Shown: positions 38,532 through 45,821 of the stretch, piece by piece | How positions within the stretch are numbered: the stretch's first letter is position 1 | Layout: the number at the start of each line of letters is the position of its first letter | Source: Alphaproteobacteria bacterium HGW-Alphaproteobacteria-18 | GTDB taxonomy: Bacteria > Pseudomonadota > Alphaproteobacteria > Caulobacterales > Hyphomonadaceae | Length of the DNA stretch: 64,000 bases | Assembly: GCA_002841155.1 (NCBI GenBank) | Contig: PHEH01000003.1 | Span: forward strand, 124,001-188,000 | Reading direction: 5' to 3' | Translations under genes and position numbers: made by a program | The notes under the pieces: model-generated | Databases searched by the model: none | Told to the model about the DNA's origin: nothing | The model's input: only the letters and a program-made list of their open reading frames with translations

Positions 38532-39246
38532 ATTGCCAAACCCGGCTGCCCGCCCAGCCATCACCAGGCCAATTTTCGCATTACTGCTTACCGCTATAGC
38601 CTTAGCGCTCCCCGGCGAAGCCTTCGCCCACGCTGTCGCCGAGGGCGACAAGGGCTTCATCCAGGAGATTTCAGGGGTTCACCTGATGTCCTTCCTGTAT
38701 CTTGGTGCCAAGCACATGGTGACCGGATATGACCACATCCTGTTCCTGCTGGGCGTGATCTTCTTCCTCTACCGGATGAAGGACATCGGCATTTATGTCA
38801 GCCTGTTCGCCATCGGTCATTCAGCCACGATGCTGGCGGGGGTCTACTTCAACTTCGGCATCAACAGCTACATCATCGATGCCATCATCGGCCTGTCGAT
38901 TGTCTACAAGGCGCTCGACAATATGGGTGCCTATCAGCGCTGGTTCGGCTTCCAGCCTGACACGAAAGCCGCAACGCTGATCTTCGGCTTTTGCCATGGG
39001 TTTGGTCTTTCGTCCAAAATTCTCGACTACGAAATCTCGCCCGACGGGCTCCTGCCCAACCTGCTGGCCTTCAATGTCGGCGTCGAAATCGGCCAGCTTC
39101 TGGCCCTCGGCGCGATCCTGATCGCCATGGGTTTCTGGCGGCGCACGCCTTCATTCATGAAATACGCCTATACCGCAAATGTGGTGATGATGGCCGCCGG
39201 CTTCCTGTTGGCCGGCTACCAGATCACCGGCTACTTCCTCGCCTAG
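38521..39246 (+). CDS. HupE/UreJ-like membrane protein
   Basis: 241 residues: an N-terminal export signal, then six or so helices. The family blocks GAKHMVTGYDHILFLLGVI, FAIGHSATMLAG and FGFCHGFGLSSKI carry conserved His/Asp residues. HupE and UreJ relatives act in nickel or cobalt uptake; inside a czc operon the role is unclear and could be metal permeation or metal-dependent signalling. GGAGG lies eight bases before the ATG. Confidence 0.8.
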   Translation: MHPELPNPAARPAITRPIFALLLTAIALALPGEAFAHAVAEGDKGFIQEISGVHLMSFLYLGAKHMVTGYDHILFLLGVIFFLYRMKDIGIYVSLFAIGHSATMLAGVYFNFGINSYIIDAIIGLSIVYKALDNMGAYQRWFGFQPDTKAATLIFGFCHGFGLSSKILDYEISPDGLLPNLLAFNVGVEIGQLLALGAILIAMGFWRRTPSFMKYAYTANVVMMAAGFLLAGYQITGYFLA

Positions 39247-39252
39247 GAGAAC

Positions 39253-39906
39253 ATGCTCATGTACAACACCGATATGCCGGGCCGCGCCGAGCTGCCGACC
39301 ACGCGCCAGCTCATCCGCTCCACCCTGATTGCCCTCGTCACAGCCGCCGCACTGCTCGTGACCGTCGTTCTGCCAGCAGAATACGCCGTGGACCCGACCG
39401 GGGCTGGCCGCGTTCTGGGCCTTACACAAATGGGAGAAATCAAACAGCAGCTCGCTGAAGAAGCTGAGGCTGATGCTGCCGTGAATGTGGAAACCGCAGA
39501 CTCTGATGCACCGCTCACGGAAGAAACAGGTGCGCCGCAGGTGGCTGAAACCTCAGCCAGCACAGCGACGCCACAAGAGCCGGCGACCGACTGGCGGGAC
39601 GAGGTCACACTCACCCTCGCGCCCGGCGAAGCGGCCGAGATCAAGCTCGTGATGAAGCTTGGCGAAACATCCCGCTACGAATGGCGCGTCGATCAGGGTC
39701 ATGTGAATTCGGACCTGCATGGCGATGGTACAGCCGGACAATCCACAAGCTACCGGAAAGGCCGCGCCGAAGCCTCGGACACCGGCGAGCTGACGGCAGC
39801 ATTCGACGGGTCGCATGGTTGGTTCTGGCGCAACCGGAGTGATGTGCCCGTGACGTTGGTATTGCAGACAACAGGGGACTACAGCGAGCTCAAACGCGTT
39901 CTCTGA
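39253..39906 (+). CDS. Single-pass transmembrane anchor protein of czc loci
   Basis: 217 residues: a short cytoplasmic N-terminus, one membrane helix (about 26-46), an acidic Ala/Glu-rich linker (70-115) and a C-terminal periplasmic beta domain with RYEWRVDQGHVNSDLHGDG and HGWFWRNRSDVPVTLVLQT. Proteins of this shape recur at the end of czc clusters; their task is unknown. The ATG at 39259 has better spacing from AGGAG than 39253. Confidence 0.7.
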   Translation: MLMYNTDMPGRAELPTTRQLIRSTLIALVTAAALLVTVVLPAEYAVDPTGAGRVLGLTQMGEIKQQLAEEAEADAAVNVETADSDAPLTEETGAPQVAETSASTATPQEPATDWRDEVTLTLAPGEAAEIKLVMKLGETSRYEWRVDQGHVNSDLHGDGTAGQSTSYRKGRAEASDTGELTAAFDGSHGWFWRNRSDVPVTLVLQTTGDYSELKRVL

Positions 39907-40076
39907 CCTTGCCTCTCCGCAGGCCGCTGAGCGAACCTTCAGTAAATTCAGGCGATAGCTGGATTTGTTACGTAAAGCTCCACGCCAGGGCGCTGCCGTC
40001 GAATGATTGATAAAATACGCTTTTATTAATCACTTTCGCTGCATAATATGATCGAAATAATGGGATATTCTCGATC

Positions 40077-41180
40077 ATGGCCTGGAACTGGGAACTGCGC
40101 GACTGGCCGGATTTCGTCCGGGACCGGCAGAAACTCGCCGCCCGCGAGACGCGTTTTCTCGAGCAGGCGGGCGTCCTGATCGGCACCTCCCGTCACATTT
40201 CCGAAGAAGACAGGATCGAGCTCAGCATATCGGTCATGAGCCTGGAAGCAATCGATACGTCTGAGATAGAGGGGGAAACGCTGGACCGGGCAAGTGTCCA
40301 GTCCTCTATTCAGCGGGCTCTCGGTCTGAAGGCCGCCCGGACATCCGCGCGTCCCGCCGAGAGCGGGATCGCGGAAATGATGGTTGACCTGCTGCAGACA
40401 ACAGGTGAGCCGCTGTCGGACGAGATGCTTCATCGCTGGCACAGGAAAATGCTGGGCGGCCGCACTGATCTGAAGAACCTCGGTGGCTACCGGGAGCATG
40501 AAGAACCGATGCAGATCATATCAGGCGCTTCCTATGCGCCAAAGGTTCACTATGAGGCGCCGCCTTCAAGCTCCGTTCCCGGCCATATGGCGGCATTCAT
40601 CACCTGGTTTAACAAGACTGCGCCGACAGGTGAGGCACCGCTGCTTCCGATCGAGCGGTCCGGACTTGCGCATCTCTGGTTTGAGTGCATCCATCCGTAT
40701 GAAGACGGGAATGGCCGGATCGGACGCGCCATCTCGGAAAAGGCGCTCGCGCAAGGAAGGCAGCGGCCCGTCTTCACGTCGCTGGCCGGCGCCCTGCTGC
40801 GCCACCGCAAGGACTATTACCGTGAGCTGGAGCTTGCGAGTGCAACCCTGAACGCAGACCGCTGGCTGGGCTGGTTTGCCGATATCGCGCTCGAGGCACA
40901 GGACAGAAGCCTGAGGCAGGTCGAGTTCATGCTGGCCAAGACCCGCCTCTTCGACCAGCTCTCCGGGCAGCTGAACACCAGGCAGGAGAAAGCACTGCTG
41001 CGGATGTTTGCGGAAGGAATTGACGGCTTCAAAGGCGGTCTCAGCGCCAAGAATTACATGACGATCACAGAAGCCACAACCGCAACCGCGACGCGCGACC
41101 TTACCGACATGGTCGCCAAAGGCGCGCTCGTCCGCGAGGGGGAACTCAAATCCACCCGGTACTTCCTGAAGCTGGGCTAA
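40077..41180 (+). CDS. Class II Fic protein (DUF4172-Fic)
   Basis: 367 residues: an N-terminal DUF4172 domain (WNWELRDWPDF, 3-13), an autoinhibitory motif T61-S-E-I-E65-G66 matching [S/T]xxxE[G/N], the Fic core with H206 in HPYEDGNGRIGR, the flap around 150-160 and a C-terminal winged-helix-like part. Fic enzymes transfer AMP (sometimes other groups) from nucleotides to proteins. There is no separate antitoxin gene, consistent with internal inhibition. It is a stand-alone gene after an AT-rich promoter and the last gene of module I. Confidence 0.9.
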   Translation: MAWNWELRDWPDFVRDRQKLAARETRFLEQAGVLIGTSRHISEEDRIELSISVMSLEAIDTSEIEGETLDRASVQSSIQRALGLKAARTSARPAESGIAEMMVDLLQTTGEPLSDEMLHRWHRKMLGGRTDLKNLGGYREHEEPMQIISGASYAPKVHYEAPPSSSVPGHMAAFITWFNKTAPTGEAPLLPIERSGLAHLWFECIHPYEDGNGRIGRAISEKALAQGRQRPVFTSLAGALLRHRKDYYRELELASATLNADRWLGWFADIALEAQDRSLRQVEFMLAKTRLFDQLSGQLNTRQEKALLRMFAEGIDGFKGGLSAKNYMTITEATTATATRDLTDMVAKGALVREGELKSTRYFLKLG

Positions 41181-41436
41181 AACCGCTTACGCAAAGAGCG
41201 TGACGGTTCAGAAAATTTGGCAGCTAGGCGGCTGAAAGCACAACTACCTGTAAACATTCAATTTATGGCTCGAGTGATGTGCGCCAAGATGAACAAAGGC
41301 AATAATATTTTTCAATATGTCATCTGCCCCCCTGCCCATCTGCATCCCCTTGATATCTCAATGCCCGTTGTTGGTCCCGCACCCTCGGCGGGCGCCAATA
41401 CTCCGCCATATTCCGCACGGACTCAGACAAGCCGGA

Positions 41437-41643
41437 TGTGCAGCAAAATGTGTAGCGAAGTGACATCAGCGCAAGAAGAAAGCATCAGATTAGCAAAAAA
41501 TATCCAATGATTTCAATGTGTTATGAGAAAAATCTGGCGGAGAGGAAGAGCTTCTCCGCCAGATCGAAAATACTATAGTTCATTGTTTTAAATTATTTTT
41601 TTTGGATCTCTGTGTAGCAGTTTGTGCAGCAAAATGTGTAGCA
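41437..41643 (+). repeat. Attachment-like site B: left arm, palindromic core, right arm
   Basis: Left-arm TGTGYAGC repeats start at 41437 and 41449. The core CTGGCGGAGAGGAAG begins at 41534, within a 12-bp-arm inverted repeat (41532-41543 and 41553-41564, nine-base centre). Right-arm TGTGYAGCA repeats start at 41611, 41623 and 41635, 77 bp after the core start. Every repeat is 12 bp from the next. Arms on both sides give the P-core-P' layout of a junction between two tandemly integrated elements. Confidence 0.65.
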
Positions 41644-41869
41644 TTTTTATGTGAAAAATTCGTCCACATTTGGAGCGCATACGCTGAGAGTTTAGTGAGT
41701 GTGACTCGGCGCCCTGTATTCCGGCCATGATTTACAGACTCTGTCGGTTAGAGAGGATGGCACTGACCTGCCCGGATTTTTCGGATGACGGCTATTCAGG
41801 GGAGCGACCAGCACTGCCTGTACGATATGCCCATGACAGAGCTGTTGAACGACGGGTCGACGCGCGAAG

Positions 41870-41995
41870 AACGACTACGGATTGACCCGGATTTATTTGA
41901 AGACCGCGAACTCTTGCTCTCTTGATATTGCAGATACTCCTCTTCAGAGCACGACCGCCTTGCTAAATAACAACTCCAATCCGCAGCGCAGATGG
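41870..41995 (+). pseudogene. czcC fragment (relic)
   Basis: Bases 41941-41993 match 32941-32993 in czcC at 46 of 53 positions without a gap. Weaker similarity extends left to RIDPDLFEDREL, the counterpart of RIDPEFLEARVT in CzcC. The relic contains in-frame stops and a small deletion, so it is non-functional. It shows that module II once carried, or recombined with, a czc operon like that of module I. Confidence 0.75.
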
Positions 41996-42231
41996 CAATC
42001 CTCCGTGGCCCTCAGTAGGCTCTTCAGGGACGAAATTCTCTAGCCAACGCAATCACTATCAGATCGCATTCCGCCGGAACGGAAAGTAACCTCAAGGTAT
42101 GCGTGCACACAACCGACTCTGATGACCGGAACCTGACCATCGCAAACGGCGGAGCAATCACCGCCAATGTAATCTGCCTACAGACCATATACCCTGGTCG
42201 TCAGCCGGTGTTCAAGCATCTGTCAGGCCGG

Positions 42232-43152
42232 TCATGACCCTGTTTCGGTTATCAGAATCTTTTCTGCCGCTTTTTTCAGGTAGGCCGAGAGGCTGACGAG
42301 GCTTGCCGCCAGCGGGGACGTGTCGCGCCAGATAAGGGCAATGTCCCTGCAAGCGCGGGGATCGTTGATGGGGCGGATGTTGAGGCCGCGGTCCCGCCGG
42401 GCTTCGGAAAGAGCATAGAGGCTGGGAAGAATGGCGATCCCGGCGCCCATTTGCGCCATGAGGCGGATGGCGTCGAGAGACGTCCCTTCATATTCCGAGC
42501 TGACTGTAGCGCCGGCAGCCTTGGCGAGCTCCTGTGTGATCGCACTTAGCCTATGCCCCTCCCCAAGCGTCAGAAGCGACCGGCCCGCAAGGGCGCTGAG
42601 CGCGATAGGCCCCTCACCTTCTGCAAGCTCATCGCCGGGCGGCGGGCAGACGTAGAGGCGCTCCGTAAAAAGATGTTCGGACTCCGTACCTGGATGATCT
42701 TCCGGTGTAGAGAGCACCGTATCAAACAGGCCTGCCTGAAGGTGCTCGTCGAGGTCAACTGTCCGCTCCTCCCGTACGCTGAGACGCAGGTCCGGAAACC
42801 GCGCCCGCAGGTCTCCGGTCGCCTTCGGCAGGAGGTAAGGGCCGATGGTGGGCAGAACGCCTAACCTCAGACGACCAGAAAGTTCCGTCCGTCCGAGCTT
42901 TGCTACGGCTTTGAGATCCTCGACATCCCGAAGGATGAGCCGCGCGCGCCGAACCAGCTCTTCACCTGCCGGTGTCAGCATCGCCCCGCGGCTCGATCTT
43001 TCAACAAGCGCAACGCCAAGCCCGGCCTCCATCTCTGCGACCTGTGCCGACAGGCTAGGCTGGCTGACATTCACCAGCCGGGCCGCATCCCCAAACTTGC
43101 CGGTATCAGCGATCGCGATCAGGTACTGCATCTGACGAAGGGTTGGGCGCAT
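42232..43152 (-). CDS. OxyR-like LysR regulator without redox cysteines
   Basis: 306 residues: LysR winged helix (1-60, MRPTLRQMQYLIAIADTGKF) and an OxyR-type effector domain. The OxyR signature around the peroxidatic cysteine is present as LLTLGEGHRLSA, but Arg201 stands where OxyR has Cys199 after GH, and no Cys is near the partner position. It therefore cannot use the Cys199-Cys208 switch. OxyR-type ATAG...CTAT boxes lie directly before its start, suggesting autoregulation and control of the divergent small genes. Confidence 0.85.
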   Translation of the reverse strand: MRPTLRQMQYLIAIADTGKFGDAARLVNVSQPSLSAQVAEMEAGLGVALVERSSRGAMLTPAGEELVRRARLILRDVEDLKAVAKLGRTELSGRLRLGVLPTIGPYLLPKATGDLRARFPDLRLSVREERTVDLDEHLQAGLFDTVLSTPEDHPGTESEHLFTERLYVCPPPGDELAEGEGPIALSALAGRSLLTLGEGHRLSAITQELAKAAGATVSSEYEGTSLDAIRLMAQMGAGIAILPSLYALSEARRDRGLNIRPINDPRACRDIALIWRDTSPLAASLVSLSAYLKKAAEKILITETGS

Positions 43153-43154
43153 TG

Positions 43155-43200
43155 ATAGCTTAATCCTATTGAATCGAGAGAATAGTTAGATTGGAACTAT
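43155..43200. promoter_or_regulatory. Candidate OxyR-type operator
   Basis: ATAG-N7-CTAT at 43155-43169 has the exact 15-bp spacing of half an OxyR site; ATAG-N11-CTAT follows at 43182-43200. The first element begins three bases from the LysR start codon, so binding would block its own transcription. Confidence 0.55.
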
Positions 43201-43261
43201 CCAGTTTCAAGCCCCATCTCCTGCCCAAGCCGATCACCGGCTTGCAAAAAAGGAGAATGAA

Positions 43262-43432
43262 ATGTCCCTCTCATCACCTGCCCTCGGAGTGCTGTCTGAT
43301 AGCGGGAGCGTCAACCAGGCCCCGGTCCCTGCCGGGCAGGCATCGCAGCGCTTCAGCCAGCATGGCCGGCGCGCCTGGCGCCGCCGGCGCCGGATCCGCG
43401 ACGTGCGCAAAGATCTGCTGAGGATGGAATGA
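43262..43432 (+). CDS. Small Arg-rich protein, DUF1127-like
   Basis: 56 residues ending HGRRAWRRRRRIRDVRKDLL, reminiscent of the basic C-terminal half of DUF1127 proteins. AAGGAG is well placed before the ATG, and the gene is divergent from the OxyR-like regulator. Assignment to a family is weak. Confidence 0.45.
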   Translation: MSLSSPALGVLSDSGSVNQAPVPAGQASQRFSQHGRRAWRRRRRIRDVRKDLLRME

Positions 43433-43433
43433 C

Positions 43434-43577
43434 ATGCTGTCGCCTGCTGACTTCGACCTGCTGTTCGGGCGTTCCGTTGTGCAGACCGCGCCCAAACTCC
43501 GTAGACGCCCTGCCTCCGCCGCTATCCCGGCACGGCAATCTGACAAATTGGTACGCCCTCGCGGCCAAAACCGATAG
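43434..43577 (+). CDS. Small basic hypothetical protein
   Basis: 47 residues (MLSPADFDLLFGRSVVQ...) starting one base after the previous stop, which suggests translational coupling, and followed 12 bases later by a strong hairpin. I do not recognise it. Reality rests on context only. Confidence 0.3.
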   Translation: MLSPADFDLLFGRSVVQTAPKLRRRPASAAIPARQSDKLVRPRGQNR

Positions 43578-43589
43578 CATCCCGCCTGC

Positions 43590-43619
43590 CGTCACCGGCC
43601 CCACTCATGGCCGGTGACG
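43590..43619 (+). terminator. Strong hairpin after small genes
   Basis: CGTCACCGGCC (43590-43600) pairs perfectly with GGCCGGTGACG (43609-43619) around an eight-base loop. There is no T-run, so it may stop transcription weakly or protect a 3' end. Confidence 0.5.
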
Positions 43620-43849
43620 CGCCCTCCTGGCAATGAACAGGAAGAAACACGGAAATTGTTTCTCATGATCCTTGTCTACCTGAAAAATATCAATACCTAA
43701 TCAGTATGCGGACCGGGCCCCTCTGGCAGTTGATCCACTCAAGGATCAGTTGCGATGTCGGACCGCATCGGGAGCAACCCGGTGCAGGCTCGGAGAATCA
43801 TATTCCGAATACACGCCCTGCTCCTGTAATCAGACAAGAGGAGTAAAAC

Positions 43850-44107
43850 ATGACATCGAACTACATTCGCGCCCTGGCCCTGCGGCACGCCGCGCTTGAA
43901 CGGCAGATCGAAACGGAAATGAAAGCGCCGCTTCCTGACACCCTTAAGATCATGCGGCTGAAAAAGCTCCGGCTCGCATGCCGCGACAGCCTCCGCGACG
44001 CGATCAGCCGGAAACGCAGGGCACGGAGCCATCGGAACATTCCATCTGCCCCGCCGGGTCATCCTGCGCGACTTACAATGCCGTCACAGATGCCAGGAGA
44101 GGCGTGA
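43850..44107 (+). CDS. YdcH-like (DUF465) small protein
   Basis: 85 residues. The first 60 (RALALRHAALERQIETEMKA, DTLKIMRLKKLRLACRDSL) follow the DUF465/YdcH helical-hairpin pattern; the C-terminal 25 residues are an unusual Pro/Ser-rich extension. Function unknown. GAGGAG lies shortly before the ATG. The next gene starts two bases after its stop. Confidence 0.65.
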   Translation: MTSNYIRALALRHAALERQIETEMKAPLPDTLKIMRLKKLRLACRDSLRDAISRKRRARSHRNIPSAPPGHPARLTMPSQMPGEA

Positions 44108-44109
44108 TC

Positions 44110-44379
44110 ATGCCACTTCTGATTTCTCCCATCGACGGACAAAGCATGCGAACAGTCCGCCGGCACGGAATTGAGATTGACGTCTGCCCCTCTTCCGGTG
44201 GCGTCTGGCTTGATCGCGGCGAACTGGACAAGCTGATAGAGATAATCCGGGAAGATGCCGTGCGTGAATTGCCCGGGCGGGAAAGTCTCCGCCGGCAAGG
44301 CAATGATTTCGGCGACGATGATCATGGTCAGCGCCGGGGCAACAAGCGATCTAGATTGCTGGATCTCTTCGACCTCTGA
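44110..44379 (+). CDS. Zinc-ribbon-like (zf-TFIIB family) small protein lacking most cysteines
   Basis: 89 residues. The core IEIDVCPSSGGVWLDRGELDKLIE is that of zf-TFIIB proteins (usually CPxCxGxWLDxGEL), but the first Cys pair is replaced by SPIDGQS and the second pair keeps only one Cys (CPSS). Metal binding is therefore doubtful. The C-terminus is charged (DDDHGQRRGNKRSR). Likely co-transcribed with the YdcH-like gene. Confidence 0.7.
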   Translation: MPLLISPIDGQSMRTVRRHGIEIDVCPSSGGVWLDRGELDKLIEIIREDAVRELPGRESLRRQGNDFGDDDHGQRRGNKRSRLLDLFDL

Positions 44380-44385
44380 ATTTAT

Positions 44386-44416
44386 CCGGCGCCGCTTCAC
44401 ACCAGAGCGGCGCCGG
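44386..44416. terminator. Bidirectional hairpin between convergent genes
   Basis: CCGGCGCCGC (44386-44395) and GCGGCGCCGG (44407-44416) form a perfect 10-bp stem with an 11-base loop, followed on the plus strand by CCCCTTTCCC. It lies between the convergent zinc-ribbon and SbtB genes. Confidence 0.6.
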
Positions 44417-44427
44417 CCCCTTTCCCT

Positions 44428-44733
44428 TCAGAAGCGTCCGGGACGAAGAACCCTGACTTCACCAACACTCAGTACACCAATATGATTACTCAGCAGCCGT
44501 TCAATTTCTGTCAGTGCCGCCTCGATCTGAGCCTGCGCCCCGATCGAAATGACCACGACCATGTCGCTTGAGGCGGACATATCGGTATCTCGGCTCCAGC
44601 GTGTTACGCCGCCGAAGCCGGATATTGCCGGAAGAACCGTGTAGCCGGTAAGACCTGCGTCTTCCAGGATACGGCAGGCACGAGGGGCGGCCATCCGTTC
44701 AATGATGAGTTCACAACGATAGCGTATATGCAT
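44428..44733 (-). CDS. sbtB: PII-like protein, SbtB type
   Basis: 101 residues with a ferredoxin-like PII fold: the first strand MHIRYRCELIIE, the T-loop region GFGGVTRWSRDTDMSASSD and the last strand GVLSVGEVRVLRP. An in-frame ATG at 44772 lies inside sbtA and is rejected. The ATG at 44733 follows the sbtA stop by two bases. SbtB proteins bind adenine nucleotides and inhibit SbtA. Confidence 0.82.
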   Translation of the reverse strand: MHIRYRCELIIERMAAPRACRILEDAGLTGYTVLPAISGFGGVTRWSRDTDMSASSDMVVVISIGAQAQIEAALTEIERLLSNHIGVLSVGEVRVLRPGRF

Positions 44734-44735
44734 GA

Positions 44736-45722
44736 TCAAGCCGCTCCGGGAGACACCATCCTGGCGAGCCATATATAAAGCGGCAGGCCGAGAATGAGAT
44801 TGAAGGGAAATGTAATTCCAAGAGATAAAGTCAGGTAGACCGAGGGCTTGGCTTTAGGCAGGGCGAGGCGCATCGCGGCAGGCACAGCGATGTATGAGGC
44901 CGACGCCGCAAGGGTAATCAGGAGCGCAGCGTCACCGGGCGGCATGCCATTCAGCGCGGCGACACCGGCGGCTAAGCCTGCAGAGATCAGGGGCATGTAG
45001 AACCCGAAGGCGATTGTCCCGGCATCCAGCTGGCGCCAGCCGTTTCTTAGACCGCGACCGGCCGACAGTCCCATGTCGAGCAGGAACAGGCAGAGCACAC
45101 CCTGGAACGGCGCAACGAAGAAGGGCGCGACCGATTGCATTCCCGCCTCCCCGGTAATCCAGCCAATGACAAGAGCACCGAGCAGGACAACCACGGAAGC
45201 ATTCAGCAGGACTTCGCGGACGAGTTCGCCCTTGTCCGATCCGGCAACCGCCTCACGGTGCGCGTGGCCCCGATTGGCGATGACCAGCGCCGAGATAATG
45301 GCCGGAACTTCCATCAGGGCAGCAACGGCCACAAGGTAGCCGGCCGCTTCCAGCCCGGCCGCCGCCACCGCTTGCCCAGCTGCCACAAACGTAACGATAG
45401 AGATCGAGCCATAATGAGCGGCCGTTGCAGCAGCATCGACTCGGTCAAGCTGCGTCGTAAGACGCAGGAAACTGAACGCGATTACGGGCAAGAGAAAAGA
45501 CAGCGCGACGGCAGATATCATCACCAGCCCGGCATCCCAGCCGAGCGCGCCCTTTGAAATTTCAACGCCCCCCTTCATGCCGATCGACATCATCAGGTAG
45601 ATAGCAAGGCCTTTGGCGAAGGCCTCCGGTATCGTCATCTGGGAACGGAGCAACGCTGCGCCGAGCCCCAACAGGAAGAAGAGTACGATCGGAGAGAGCA
45701 GTGTTGAAAGGGCAATGTCCAT
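44736..45722 (-). CDS. sbtA: SbtA-type sodium-dependent bicarbonate transporter
   Basis: 328 residues, about ten hydrophobic segments in two inverted halves. Family traits are SPIVLFFLLGLGAALLRSQMTIPEAFAKGLAIYLM at the N-terminus and AALNGMPPGDAALLITLAASASYIAVPAAMRLALP near the end, the latter corresponding to the second substrate-site half. It probably imports bicarbonate with Na+. Partnered with the PII-like gene directly downstream. Confidence 0.87.
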   Translation of the reverse strand: MDIALSTLLSPIVLFFLLGLGAALLRSQMTIPEAFAKGLAIYLMMSIGMKGGVEISKGALGWDAGLVMISAVALSFLLPVIAFSFLRLTTQLDRVDAAATAAHYGSISIVTFVAAGQAVAAAGLEAAGYLVAVAALMEVPAIISALVIANRGHAHREAVAGSDKGELVREVLLNASVVVLLGALVIGWITGEAGMQSVAPFFVAPFQGVLCLFLLDMGLSAGRGLRNGWRQLDAGTIAFGFYMPLISAGLAAGVAALNGMPPGDAALLITLAASASYIAVPAAMRLALPKAKPSVYLTLSLGITFPFNLILGLPLYIWLARMVSPGAA

Positions 45723-45821
45723 GTCTGCGCTCCCCAGGCCAATCCTTCGGCAGGCGAGTGTAGGCGTTTCCGGACGATTGTTTCCAATCGTTTAAAACCG
45801 GCATTGCCAGAGGAAAAAGCT

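Larger units (their letters stand above)
41181..42231. other. 1.05-kb gap: attachment-like site B and a czcC relic
   Basis: No intact gene. It contains both arms and the core of attachment-like site B (41437-41643), then a 46-codon frame (41785-41925) ending inside a decayed copy of czcC (about 41870-41995). From 42000 to 42231 I recognise nothing. The region is visibly more AT-rich and degenerate than the neighbouring genes. Confidence 0.6.

Noticed and set aside
41437-41643. 12-bp repeats read as replication iterons
   Set aside because: No replication initiator gene is near, and the repeats always flank the same tRNA-like core at fixed distance, which fits attachment-site arms better.
41437-41643. 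The same repeats read as a CRISPR array
   Set aside because: Units of nine bases with three-base gaps are far too short, and no cas gene is present.
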